A stretch of 64,000 bases of DNA, taken from Trichomonas vaginalis G3 (lineage: Eukaryota > Parabasalia > Trichomonadida > Trichomonadidae). Of the stretch, positions 46,170 through 54,997 are shown piece after piece; position 1 is the first letter of the stretch; each line of letters starts with the position of its first letter. Below the pieces are notes generated by a model, which was not told where the DNA came from, did no database searches, and saw only the letters and a program-made list of their open reading frames with translations. The stretch lies in the NCBI RefSeq assembly GCF_026262505.1, contig NC_067207.1, positions 5,898,252-5,962,251 on the forward strand, written 5' to 3'. The position numbers and the translations under genes were made by a program.

Positions 46170-47093
46170 TTATTTTGGAACCCATGATCCATCCGGTTGC
46201 AAAATAAGTTTGTCGCCACCTTTATAATCTGTCCAGAATTTCATGGGACCAGAAATAGGAAGATATATGGCATTCTTTGAATGAGCCATTCTTTGGCGTC
46301 TTACTGCTTCCATTTGAGCAAGATAGTTTTCTCCACCACCAAAGACCAAAGGGCGTTTAGTTGGGCGAAGGAAAGGCTTGAGGTTTAGGCCATTCTTTGA
46401 TGCTGCCTTTTTTTGACGTTCAATTTCTTCCATGCGTTGTCTTAAAATTTCTCTTTGGCGTTTCCAGTATTCACCGCCTCCAATTGGTCTGAAATCTGTA
46501 ATGCGTGGGAAAATGGGGAAGAGATTATTCTCTTCTTCGTCAGCGTTGTGATAGTGGATATGGAAATGTCCAAATCTGCCATCATAGTCGAAATCAATAC
46601 CCCAGTTGTCATCATCATAAGCTTCTTCTTCGTCAGCGTTGTGATAGTGGATATGGAAATGTCCAAATCTGCCATCATAGTCGAAATCAATACCCCAGTT
46701 GTCATCATCATAAGCTTCTTCTTCGTCAGCGTTGTGATAGTGGATATGGAAATGTCCAAATCTGCCATCATAGTCGAAATCAATACCCCAGTTGTCATCA
46801 TCATAAGCTTCTTCTTCGTTGCTGCGATATCCAAAGCGGAACTTACCCCATGGTGAGTCGTATGTGATTCCAAAGCCCCAGTTATCATCATCGTAAGATT
46901 CTTCGTCAGCGTTGTGATAGTGGATGTGGATCTTGAATGGTCCTTCGTAATCGAAATCGATACTCCAGTTGTCGTCATCATATGATTCTTCAACTGAGTT
47001 TAAACCTCTGTATTGTTTCTTCATGTCAAAGACAGGATACCATTCATGGCGTATCTTGTCGTACATCATGCGATAAGCAAGAAGTCCAAGCAT
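46170..47093 (-). CDS. Asp/His-rich tandem-repeat protein, function unknown
   Basis: The protein has 307 residues. After about 38 N-terminal residues come six units of about 28-31 residues, each starting EESYDDDNW or EEAYDDDNW. Five of them end in alternating beta-like strands such as GHFHIHYHNAD; one has SPWGKFRFGYRSN instead. Three consecutive units are identical. The C-terminal 110 residues hold two related segments with an RQR(M) helix (REILRQRMEEI, AVRRQRMAHSKNA), each preceded by a GGGE motif, and an ending IL QPDGSW. The dense Asp clusters and alternating His suggest metal binding, but this is inference. I recognise no known family. Confidence 0.7.
   Translation of the reverse strand: MLGLLAYRMMYDKIRHEWYPVFDMKKQYRGLNSVEESYDDDNWSIDFDYEGPFKIHIHYHNADEESYDDDNWGFGITYDSPWGKFRFGYRSNEEEAYDDDNWGIDFDYDGRFGHFHIHYHNADEEEAYDDDNWGIDFDYDGRFGHFHIHYHNADEEEAYDDDNWGIDFDYDGRFGHFHIHYHNADEEENNLFPIFPRITDFRPIGGGEYWKRQREILRQRMEEIERQKKAASKNGLNLKPFLRPTKRPLVFGGGENYLAQMEAVRRQRMAHSKNAIYLPISGPMKFWTDYKGGDKLILQPDGSWVPK
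46535..46813. repeat. Three identical 93-bp tandem repeats inside the Asp/His-rich gene
   Basis: GCGTTGTGATAGTGGATATG recurs at 46543, 46636 and 46729, a 93-bp period equal to 31 codons. The three units appear identical at the base level, implying recent duplication or gene conversion. Long plus-strand open frames over this stretch are repeat shadows. Confidence 0.9.
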
Positions 47094-47453
47094 TATAATT
47101 AATGATTTGAATTTGTGAAAAAATAAATTCCCCTCAAATCAGATTTTGTGAACTTCAGATATAAAATTTAATATTTGATAACATAGTCATTTTCATCGAA
47201 AAAGAAGATGCTTTATGGCAAATCTGACAGGCAGATTTTTGACCTGTTTGCCAGATGAATATGTCAAAAGTCCAAAAAAATTATTAAAACATATATAATT
47301 AATATGGCTGTTGCTTTTTCATTTATTTTTTAACCACCAATTGAAATCAAATTTCATTCGTGTTTTTCATTCTGAAAAAGATAAAGAATTAGCATGATAG
47401 TTTTAGACTCCTCATTAAATTTGTATCCATATTTTATTTTCTATTTTTTATAG
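47094..47453. other. Divergent spacer with imperfect hairpin
   Basis: The spacer contains an imperfect inverted motif near 47216-47252, GGCAAA...CAGG...CCTG...TTTGCC. No start codon for the MULE transposase is found here. AAAAGTCCAAA at about 47264 is inverted relative to TTTGGACTTTTT at about 48897, which might be a remnant of element ends, but the match is short. Confidence 0.4.
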
Positions 47454-48881
47454 ACACCGCCCTTGACTTCCTGTGTCCCATACAGAAGAAGAACGGGATC
47501 TCCAAAGCAATATGTCACTTATTCATGTTCGTATCCCCTATGCAAGGCAAAATTTAGGGTTGAAGAACAAAATGGAGTGTTTACTATAAGCAAAGTTAAT
47601 GAAGAACATTGCCATCATATAGGAGTTGAAATGGGTTCACATTACGCGAGTAAATTTTATCAAAAATGGATCGAACTTTATATTAAAAACGGTGGAAAGC
47701 AATTTCTTGCTCAAAAAGCATTTTTTGATAAGTTCGGAATTGATACGAATAACAAAGAAACGATGAAACTTTTCGCGCAGTCTACTGATGCTTTAAAGCA
47801 CAAATTTTATCGCCTTGATGAGATTATTGCACAAAGATTATCAAACGATCCTTACACTTCTTTGGAAGCATTTTTGAATAATTTACAGGAAGAGTGCCCA
47901 GATGATCTCGTTCAATTTGATTACAATGGAGATTTTTCCGAGTTTACAATCATATATGCACCTTTTGCTGCAAAAGAATTGGTGCATAGCATTGATAACC
48001 CTCTCCACGTCGATTCCACTCATTCTTTAATTAAAGGAAAGATCCAATTGTTTGCAGTAACAATGAAAACAAGTCAAAACACAATTTTCCCCTTTTGCTA
48101 TTTTTTAGTGAACCCTCAGACATCTGAAAAAATTCAAGAATGTTTGGTGAAATTCTGTGAGTTTGCGCACCTGGATCCACAGCATTGGAGCGCTGACTGT
48201 GCGCTAAACATTGCTCGCGCAATTGAGGACGGATTTCCTCTTGCGCAGCTCAGTTGGTGCGCTGTGCATGTTTTACGCGCATGTGCAAAAGTTGGAAGCT
48301 ATTTTGACAATCCACAGAATTTTGAGAACTTCTATTTAGCAATGGACTTTTTGACATTACGTGCAGATGCAACGAATGCAGAAAAGCTGGCTGAAGAGTC
48401 TGATGAAACATATGAGTTCTTGACAACAATGTTAGAAGAAGAAGAACCGCGCGCTTTGAAGTATTTCGATAAACAATGGAGAAGAACCAAAGAACATTGG
48501 ATGATGTTATATCGTGGAGAAGGTGATTCCACGAATAACATTGCGGAATCACACTTTCATCAATTAAAGCAAACATTTTTCTTGGGTAAGAAAAATGAGC
48601 GCATTGATGACATCGTCATAACTCTCATCACTGTTGTGATTCCAAATGCGATTATTAAGGTTCAAGTCGCTAATGTTTTGAATGAAGAAAGAGCAGTAAG
48701 AATTCTTACAAGGGCAGGTAATCAGATTGTTGAGCAAAGAGCTTCAAAACACGATGAATGTTTGAAATTAATTCAACACATTTTGGAAATTGTCGAAAGC
48801 CGAAGGATTGAACCTAATGTCCTTATTCCATCTTTGAAGGCAATATTAAATTTGGCACAAAGAAGTTTAAAGGAAGAGTAA
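47454..48881 (+). pseudogene. MULE-type transposase, 5'-truncated
   Basis: A transposase of the Mutator-like superfamily with about 470 residues remaining. An N-terminal zinc-finger-like segment of WRKY/FLYWCH type is visible (CSYPLCKAKF then EEHCHH). The DDE core shows the first Asp in HVDSTHSLIKGK, the second in WSADCALNIARAIEDG followed by the CAVHVLRA motif, and the Glu in STNNIAESHFHQLK. The catalytic triad is therefore present. There is no ATG upstream: the frame opens after a TAG at 47451, its first possible start is TTG at 47463, and the first ATG is about 58 codons in, inside the zinc region. I read it as truncated at the 5' end, although an upstream frame break cannot be excluded. 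Confidence 0.7.
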
Positions 48882-49090
48882 GCAAGATTAGATAATTTGG
48901 ACTTTTTTTAAAATTAATGAATAAACAGTATATTTTTGAAGTGTAAGCTTATTTACCTGAAGCTATATTACTTAATATAACATTCAAAGTATTATTGCTA
49001 TTTATTGGAGAACAAATTTATGTAATTTTCACATGAAAATTGATAAATTTGTATTTCCTTATGATAATCAATTTTTGTATTTGTAGAGAG
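48882..49090. other. Spacer between MULE and tandem repeat
   Basis: AT-rich; nothing recognised beyond the short TTTGGACTTTTTTT motif near 48897. Confidence 0.5.
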
Positions 49091-49490
49091 TCTCCCTGCA
49101 TGATATCAAGACTTGGCTATAAGTCTTTATCCATTTTTGAAAATTGTATTGTAAATTGTAAGAATTTCTGAATACTACTACTATAAAATATAATTGCTTA
49201 TCTATGTATATTCTCCCTGCATGATATCAAGACTTGGCTATAGTCTTTATCCATTTTTGAAAATTGTATTGTAAATTGTAAGAATTTCTGAATACTACTA
49301 CTATAAAATATAATTGCTTATCTATGTATATTCTCCCTGCATGATATCAAGACTTGGCTATAAGTCTTTATCCATTTTTGAAAATTGTATTGTAAATTGT
49401 AAGAATTTCTGAATACTACTACTATAAAATATAATTGCTTATCTATGTATATTCTCCCTGCATGATATCAAGACTTGGCTATAAGTCTCT
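49091..49490. repeat. 120-bp tandem repeat, about 3.3 copies
   Basis: Units begin TCTCCCTGCATGATATCAAG at 49091, 49212, 49332 and 49453, a period of 120-121 bp. Copies differ by a single A (GGCTATAAGTC versus GGCTATAGTC) and the last is cut off by the start of the next gene. Units are nearly identical, so the array is recent. The unit length and lack of spacers exclude CRISPR. It lies just outside the left end of the viral-type element. Confidence 0.95.
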
Positions 49491-49497
49491 ATTCATT

Positions 49498-49956
49498 ATG
49501 AGTATGACCCCATTTTTTTTACAAAAAGTGCCGAATTGCAACTTTGTCCCAATCTCTGCACCCAATTACTTTTATCGTATTAAAAACGATTTACTTCAAA
49601 CAGGTTTTATTCCTTCAATTAGAATTCGCGAGCCTCGATTGACAGATTATAAAACAAAATTGAAAAGAGAAGTTCAATCACGTTTATACCAAGTATTAAA
49701 TTTTGTTCAGAATCAAGAAGCCAATTTGAATCCATTAAGATTTTTATTGGAAAATGCTGAAGAAAAACTTTCTCAAATAAATGAGAAGATACAAAATTCA
49801 ATTACATATTTAAGATCGTTTGAAATTCCAAATGAATTGTTAGATATGTATATGTTAGAAATTAATGAATTTTGTTATAATTCTCCAGATTATATTTTAG
49901 AACATTTCGAAGAATTTTTAGAGGATTTCAAAGAAAAGAATAATTTAATAGACTAA
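49498..49956 (+). CDS. Hypothetical protein of 152 residues
   Basis: I chose ATG at 49498 (MSMTPFFLQKVPNCNF) because the frame upstream runs into the tandem repeat and begins only with TTG, and because TTCATT directly before the ATG fits the trichomonad initiator. Residues about 60-110 look helical and coiled (REVQSRLYQVLNFVQNQEAN), and the C-terminus is strongly acidic (LEHFEEFLEDFKEKN). No family recognised. It lies between the tandem repeat and the putative left end of the viral-type element and could be cellular or part of it. Confidence 0.45.
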   Translation: MSMTPFFLQKVPNCNFVPISAPNYFYRIKNDLLQTGFIPSIRIREPRLTDYKTKLKREVQSRLYQVLNFVQNQEANLNPLRFLLENAEEKLSQINEKIQNSITYLRSFEIPNELLDMYMLEINEFCYNSPDYILEHFEEFLEDFKEKNNLID

Positions 49957-50023
49957 AAAATTTATTATTTTTATTTATTGTGAATTTTAAATTGTCACTT
50001 TTTAAATGTTACTCCCTATTGAA

Positions 50024-50053
50024 AGTGTCACTTTTTGGGTGTCACTTTTTCGG
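50024..50053. repeat. Left inverted-terminal motif of the virus-like element
   Basis: AGTGTCACTTTTTGGGTGTCACTTTTT holds two GTGTCACTTTTT copies. A third, outlying GTCACTTTTT occurs at about 49994. Matched in inverted orientation at 59601-59627. Confidence 0.5.
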
Positions 50054-50059
50054 AAATTC

Positions 50060-50353
50060 TTATATACTCTTCTTTGGTTCATAAGGTATAACAAGTTTGT
50101 ATGCTTTGCCTTCTTTAAGGTTTGAGAACCTTCTGTCAAAACTTTCTTTGACTGTTAACAAACCTTCTATGTCTAAGTCTTCAAATTTCGCACCATTTTT
50201 AGTCACAATAGCAAACTTAACTGGTTCGATGTTCCAAACTTTGCTGAATGAAGACTTTTCAAAATGGTAGAAGTAAACATTCAAATATGTGAATGGGTCT
50301 AGTTCTTCTTTAAGTCCTGACATGTACTTGTTTACTGAGATGAATTTCGTCAT
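50060..50353 (-). CDS. Small hypothetical protein of the virus-like element
   Basis: The protein has 97 residues, with ATG at 50353. It is the last minus-strand gene before the left terminal motif, 35 bp downstream of the helicase gene. No domain recognised; mixed charged sequence with a central aromatic stretch (FTYLNVYFYHFEK) and no transmembrane segment. Strand and tight spacing suggest co-expression with the helicase. Confidence 0.6.
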   Translation of the reverse strand: MTKFISVNKYMSGLKEELDPFTYLNVYFYHFEKSSFSKVWNIEPVKFAIVTKNGAKFEDLDIEGLLTVKESFDRRFSNLKEGKAYKLVIPYEPKKSI

Positions 50354-50388
50354 CTTTTCTATCGGATAAAAAAATATTTTTTTAAAAT

Positions 50389-51624
50389 TTACTCAGAAAA
50401 ATTTTTCTTTGTATATACACCATTCTGTACGTCTAAAAGACTTTTGACATTTGCCAAGAATGTACGTTTAGAAGCTGCCATATAACCATATTCTTGACAA
50501 TATTGTTTATATTCATCATATAAAGACTTTTCATCTAAACACTCAAAGTCGCTTTCTTCTATGAACAGTTCATATACACTCTTGTTTGCTTCTAACAATG
50601 TTTGTCTCTCTTCGGTATGTGGAATTTGTCTTGGATTGAACTTTGAAATATCTAATGTCATAAAGTATGAAAACAAATGGTTGTAAAACTCAGGTGTCAA
50701 AGTTTCTGCTAAGTCGTCAAAATATTCTGTATCTTGCATATGAGAATCTGACGTTCTGACAACTACATATCTTCTGTCAGAACTTTCTAACTTCATCGGA
50801 ACAGCATTGTTTGAAACCATAATGAAGTTTGCAACATTTTCACAAACTCTTTGGTCTTTATACTTTCTTTCAACAACTCCAACTTTGTCTGTTATAAGAC
50901 TCTTCAAAGCATCTGAGTTCAAAACTTTTGTTGTATCTATACTTTGAAGTTCATTGCAAACTATAAGTTTCATATTCTCTATTGAGGAGTTAAACTTGCC
51001 ACAGATGTTTTCTAAGTTTGTCATATTCGGATTCGAATAACCTTCTAACAGTTTGCATAAGATATCTGTAAAGAATGTGTTCTTACCTGTTCCTTGTTTT
51101 CCAATTATAATGAGAGCAGTTTCATTTTTAGCACTTGGATGTTGTAAGATGTTTGCAAACCAACATAAGATATACTCATAGACTCTTTCGTTTCCATTGC
51201 ATATAATTTCTTTGACATGGTCTAACCAAGCTTCTATAATACTGTGTTTCCATTCTACTTGTTCGTATTTATATCCAGTGAAGATAGAATAGAAGTTTGG
51301 AGAAGGTGTATAAAACTTTATACCACGAACTGAAAAATCTTCTAACTTTGACAATAAGATATCCCAAGCATCTAACATCTTCATGCCAACTTGTACGACT
51401 TTTATTTTCTTAAGTTTCTGTCTACATTCTTGTTCTAAAATTATTGTTGCTCTTGGTTTGTTAAAGACTACATCCCATTCTTTCATGACATAACATTCTG
51501 GGGCAGAGTCAACATAAATGACTAAACGTTTCAAATTCTCGACTGCTTTGTTATAGTCTCTAAATGGACACATATTTCTGAATGCTTGGAAGTCATAAAA
51601 ATCTGAAACATCTATTCTGTACAT
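50389..51624 (-). CDS. Superfamily 3 helicase (D5-like / DUF5906-type NTPase)
   Basis: The protein has 411 residues. The P-loop GKQGTGKN is at about 175-182, Walker B in LKLIVCNEL at about 219-226, motif C in NFIMVSNN at about 266-273, and an arginine-finger region in SSDRRYVVVR at about 281-290. A helical C-terminal domain with LYDEYKQYCQEYGY follows. This order matches the helicase part of viral D5 primase-helicases, which load at replication origins of DNA viruses, virophages and PLVs. The first 150 residues could be a reduced primase-like domain, but I see no catalytic DxD there. It is probably the replication initiator or helicase of the element; no polymerase accompanies it. Confidence 0.85.
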   Translation of the reverse strand: MYRIDVSDFYDFQAFRNMCPFRDYNKAVENLKRLVIYVDSAPECYVMKEWDVVFNKPRATIILEQECRQKLKKIKVVQVGMKMLDAWDILLSKLEDFSVRGIKFYTPSPNFYSIFTGYKYEQVEWKHSIIEAWLDHVKEIICNGNERVYEYILCWFANILQHPSAKNETALIIIGKQGTGKNTFFTDILCKLLEGYSNPNMTNLENICGKFNSSIENMKLIVCNELQSIDTTKVLNSDALKSLITDKVGVVERKYKDQRVCENVANFIMVSNNAVPMKLESSDRRYVVVRTSDSHMQDTEYFDDLAETLTPEFYNHLFSYFMTLDISKFNPRQIPHTEERQTLLEANKSVYELFIEESDFECLDEKSLYDEYKQYCQEYGYMAASKRTFLANVKSLLDVQNGVYTKKNFSE

Positions 51625-51653
51625 TTTTATAAAAATAAAAAAATAATATTTTT

Positions 51654-52441
51654 TTATTCTTGACTTTGTTGTTGCATTTGTTGTTCTTGAGCTATTTGTT
51701 GTTGAAGTTGTTCTTGTAATACAATACTTTCACCAGTTGCATCTTCCAATTCGAAACTTTCTGCCGTCATTGACAAATACATAGGACATAAAAGTTTTAC
51801 AGGAACAAAGTTTGCGTCAACTAATGTCAACGTTATACTTGCCAAAGTGTTTGAGTTCACTAAGGTTGAAAATTCTGCATTCGAATGAACAATAGGCAAA
51901 CCAGCAGAGAAAGTATTGTTTATACGCATAAGTATCTTTTGGTCATAATAGTTTCTGTCGACATTCGAATAACACTTTGAACCTAAGTTTGAAACAATAT
52001 ATAAGATTGGTGTGCTTAATGTTAATGGAATAGACATTCCTTGTATGACACCTTTTCCTGTTATAGGAAACTGTGGTAGTAAAAACCAGAAATAAGTTTT
52101 GTATTATAGCTCATATCGTTTATAGTAAACTCAGTCGGACATCCAAACATAATGAAACCTGCTCTAGTTGCAGCACATGTTACACCTGTACTTAAAGTAT
52201 TAAATAAGTCAACAAAACCTGTTGGTGGTATATCTGAGTAAGTATCTTCAAAGGAGTATTTTTTACCATTCACAACAATAAAGTCTTCTGGTGTCAAAAG
52301 AGCAAAACAGGCTTTAGTCGTCATTGTGTTTAAGGTTAGTTTACAATATCGTCCTTGAGGACTTTGTAAGTTTGTTGTTATAGAATTATATGACTCAGGG
52401 TTTTTAGTCGTAATAGTATAAACCATTATGTCTTCTGCCAT
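51654..52441 (-). CDS. Probable penton/minor capsid protein (one frame break)
   Basis: Two open frames, 52441-52061 and 52037-51654, join into one protein of about 262 residues if the A5 run at 52081-52085 has one more base; the junction then reads SGFLLPQFPITGKGVIQG. The sequence is beta-rich throughout, with a late segment SITLTLVDANFVPVKLLCPM and a Gln-rich tail. That pattern (beta strands, then a turn with LVD..., then a final hydrophobic strand) resembles single-jelly-roll penton proteins of Polinton-like viruses. Position close to the capsid gene supports a virion role. Homology is judged by eye and is uncertain. No known catalytic residues. Confidence 0.5.
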
Positions 52442-52445
52442 TTAC

Positions 52446-53027
52446 TTAGCAAATAAATTTTAATGAAATGTTGTGGTCGTCAAATATTTTTATAACGTCT
52501 GGGAAACTATATTTTAAGTTCAACGTTTCACCTCCTTTCATAACGTATATCTTGTCAATGACATTATATGAAACACCACAGCAACTAATGTCGGGTTCTA
52601 TTTCTTTGATGTTTATATCGTCTGCCTCTGTCAAAAGTTTCAATAGTTCTTTCAAAACTTCATGAGGTGCAATGACATATGAGTTCACTTTTACAGGGTT
52701 GTGTTCGACCAAGTTTAACATTATACTTAAAGCTTGACAAATCTTCTCCTGAGTTTGAAGTTTGTCTTTCAGTTGTTGGTAGTCGTTTCGAATATCTGCA
52801 ACAGAACTTAAGTCTCTGCTAACTTCAGGATATGTTGGTTGTTCTTTTACAGGAACTATTGTTATACCATCTTCGTCTTCGTATGGTTTCCCCACTTCAA
52901 CATCTCTGTCTTTGACATTGACAATAACACTTTGACTGTTTGTTTGAGTTGGTGAATTTAACTTCACATCTGCCACCGCCATTAAACCTTTTGAAACACT
53001 TACGCTTCTATTTTTCGGAAATGACAT
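52446..53027 (-). CDS. Hypothetical virion-associated protein
   Basis: 193 residues from ATG at 53027 (MSFPKNRSVSVSKGLMAVAD). The longer frame to 53192 begins with a non-ATG codon and crosses the opposite gene, so I reject it. The first 75 residues are polar and probably disordered; a helix at about 90-120 (RNDYQQLKDKLQTQEKICQAL) is coiled-coil-like; the C-terminal 70 residues are beta-rich with CCGVSYNVIDKIYVMKGGE. No family recognised. Its stop lies four bases from the start of the penton-like gene. Confidence 0.6.
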   Translation of the reverse strand: MSFPKNRSVSVSKGLMAVADVKLNSPTQTNSQSVIVNVKDRDVEVGKPYEDEDGITIVPVKEQPTYPEVSRDLSSVADIRNDYQQLKDKLQTQEKICQALSIMLNLVEHNPVKVNSYVIAPHEVLKELLKLLTEADDINIKEIEPDISCCGVSYNVIDKIYVMKGGETLNLKYSFPDVIKIFDDHNISLKFIC

Positions 53028-53045
53028 TTTACTTAGAATAAAAAG
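53028..53045. promoter_or_regulatory. 18-bp divergent start region
   Basis: Only 18 bases (TTTACTTAGAATAAAAAG) separate the minus-strand start at 53027 from the plus-strand ATG at 53046. Any promoters for the two genes must overlap the opposing coding sequences or initiate within a few bases of the ATG, as trichomonad initiators often do. Confidence 0.4.
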
Positions 53046-53465
53046 ATGGACGTATTCGGATATCTTATTGAATTGAAGCAGAACAAAGTTTATACTCACA
53101 AACAATACAAATACATTGACAGAATAGTTCTTTACACAAACAATGGAAAATGTTATAGAATAGCAGTCTTTGCTGAACCTAAATATTTTCATAAAGCAAA
53201 GAAAGTTGGTATAACTGAAATGGTGAAAGTTCTTGAAGCAGACAAAAATATAACTTCAAAACTTACAGATATTACTAAAGGAAAGTTTATAATACAATAT
53301 TATGTCAAAACTGGCGTACTGTCAATATTTGACGGAGAGAAGTCAGTTCAAGAACAACTTACTGACCTGCTGCCAAAATCTGTTCGATGGAAGCTGTCGT
53401 TATGCCAATCTGAGGAGCCCCAGCAGGTTTCATCGAACGAATCTTCAAAAGAGCATCTTCCGTGA
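53046..53465 (+). CDS. Only plus-strand gene of the virus-like element, function unknown
   Basis: The protein has 139 residues starting MDVFGYLIELKQNKVYTHKQ. The first 100 residues look like a small alpha/beta domain (IDRIVLYTNNGKCYRIAVFAE, KFIIQYYVKTGVLSIFDGEK). Its last 35 codons run antisense over the 3' end of the capsid gene (overlap 53359-53465) and have an atypical Ser/Gln/Pro composition, so the true stop may be earlier if a base is missing. No family recognised. The opposite orientation suggests separate timing of expression. Confidence 0.55.
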   Translation: MDVFGYLIELKQNKVYTHKQYKYIDRIVLYTNNGKCYRIAVFAEPKYFHKAKKVGITEMVKVLEADKNITSKLTDITKGKFIIQYYVKTGVLSIFDGEKSVQEQLTDLLPKSVRWKLSLCQSEEPQQVSSNESSKEHLP

Positions 53466-54965
53466 AAAGTGCTATTGGTTTTGTAAACTTCTTTGCTCTC
53501 AATTCATCTGGACCGTCTCTGTCACCAGTATATTGTATTTGTACAGTACCAACAGTTGAAATACCACCCATAAAGTCTTCTGAGTCAGCAAATGGAATGC
53601 CAAGCCAAAAGTTTGAACGGTCTCCATTTGTATATTGAGTTTTTTGACCTCCTGTATGAGTCCATACTTTCACATATGGCATAATAGAACTTTGCATTTC
53701 AGGGTTAATGGTTGTTGTGAAGTTGTTGTTAAAGTTCATAGCATCTAATGTCAAGTTGTATGACCTCATATCCTCAACCGTAGAATATTCTTCTCTTGGA
53801 TAATATTTGCCATCTATGTTTATATGATATTTAATACCAGGGTTGTAGAAACAAGAATAGTCATTTATAGTTCGTCTGAACAGTACAAACATAGTATCTG
53901 CATGTTTCATTGCAGTTGTTAAAGCAATATCTGTTCTTGCACCTGGTCAGCACTTTGGTTTCCAACTTCACCTGCAAAGTCTTTGACAGATATTTGGTGT
54001 ATAGGGAACATAAGTGGAACTGCAATATATTTGGCAGCTAAAGCATTTGAAATATCTGGGTCCAACATATAGACTGCAAGTCTGCTTTCTATTCTCTTGC
54101 ATTCAAATTTTTCGCATGTGAACTTAACTGGGTCCCAAGCATCTCCAGCAGCATTGAAATAATAGTTTACTTCAGTGTTGAGGTTTGAGAAACCAAAGTC
54201 TAAGTCAACTTTGTCTTTGCAAAATTCGGCGAATGACGTTTTATTTGTTCCCTTTACGTCTGTAAGAGTGAATGGGTCTTGTGTTGGTGCAATGACTAAG
54301 TTATTTTTGCTTGGAGTAAGTTCGATAGAAATTTTTCCTGCCCAGTTTGGCAAGTATCTTAAAAACCTGAAGATGAGGAAAGATGACAAAGGAACTCTAA
54401 GTTTCAGTTTTACTTTGGTTACTGCTGCTGCAGTTTGTCCAGAAAGGTTAACATAAACTCCTGGAACGTTAGGGTCAAGTCTTCTTATTTTCTCAATAGT
54501 TGCATACTGGTCTGTTTGTTCTCTAGCTTGTGGTTGTACTGAGTTTCTCAAAGCGAACCATTCATAGTTTGCCCATGTTACTGTTTGAACTAAGTCAGAG
54601 TTAGAATATATCTTATATCCCATGAAAACTTCTGGAGCATATTGGTATCCGACATAGAAAATTCCATTGCAACCTTTCTTGTCAGACAACTTGGCAGAAG
54701 GTTTTATTTCAATGTCTTGTTCCACGTATAAGAATGAGTTGTCAATAGAAATAATATGAAACCTGTCGCAAGCAATATCTACTGTTGTTGAAGAACCTTC
54801 TCCAAACTCACCTAAGTTTCCATAAGAAACAGCAGTTGTATATTCGTAAGTTCCAGGAACTATTTCTGACCTTCTAATGGCATTGTCGCATTCGTTATAC
54901 CATTCGGAAACATTTCCGTTCATGGCATCCAAAACTGTTGGCGTTATATTCTGAGCGGCGTACAT
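53359..54965 (-). CDS. Probable double-jelly-roll major capsid protein (one frame break)
   Basis: Frames 54965-53919 and 53910-53359 join into about 535 residues if the GG on the minus strand at 53942-53943 has one more base, giving NQSADQGARTDIALTT. First half: beta-rich, with LKLRVPLSSFLIFRFLRYLP followed by KISIELTPSKNN, as in the first jelly roll of Polinton-type capsids. Second half: ADTMFVLFRRTINDY, then FYNPGIKYHINIDGKYYPRE, the position where these capsids carry a strand-loop-strand with YP. It ends with NFWLGIPFADSEDFMGGIST and a beta strand. Virion shell role inferred. No slippery heptamer near the junction, so programmed frameshifting is unlikely. Confidence 0.6.
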
Positions 54966-54997
54966 TTCATATGGGTAAAAATATAGAATAGTTGGAT

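Noticed and set aside
46455-46867. Plus-strand open frames across the 93-bp repeats
   Set aside because: They exist only because 93 is a multiple of three; the minus-strand protein has a proper start, unique flanks and a stop.
47440-47455. 3' splice site (TTTTTTATAG) before the MULE frame
   Set aside because: Trichomonad introns end in a near-invariant ACTAACACACAG-type signal, which is absent.
49091-49490. CRISPR-like array
   Set aside because: Units of 120 bp are directly abutting with no spacers, in a eukaryotic context.
52446-53192. Longer 248-residue version of the 193-residue element protein
   Set aside because: The extension has no ATG until 53027, is hydrophobic and unlike the rest, and runs antisense through the plus-strand gene.
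53919-53950. Programmed -1 frameshift in the capsid gene
   Set aside because: No X-XXY-YYZ slippery heptamer near the junction, and identical one-base breaks occur in ordinary cellular genes.
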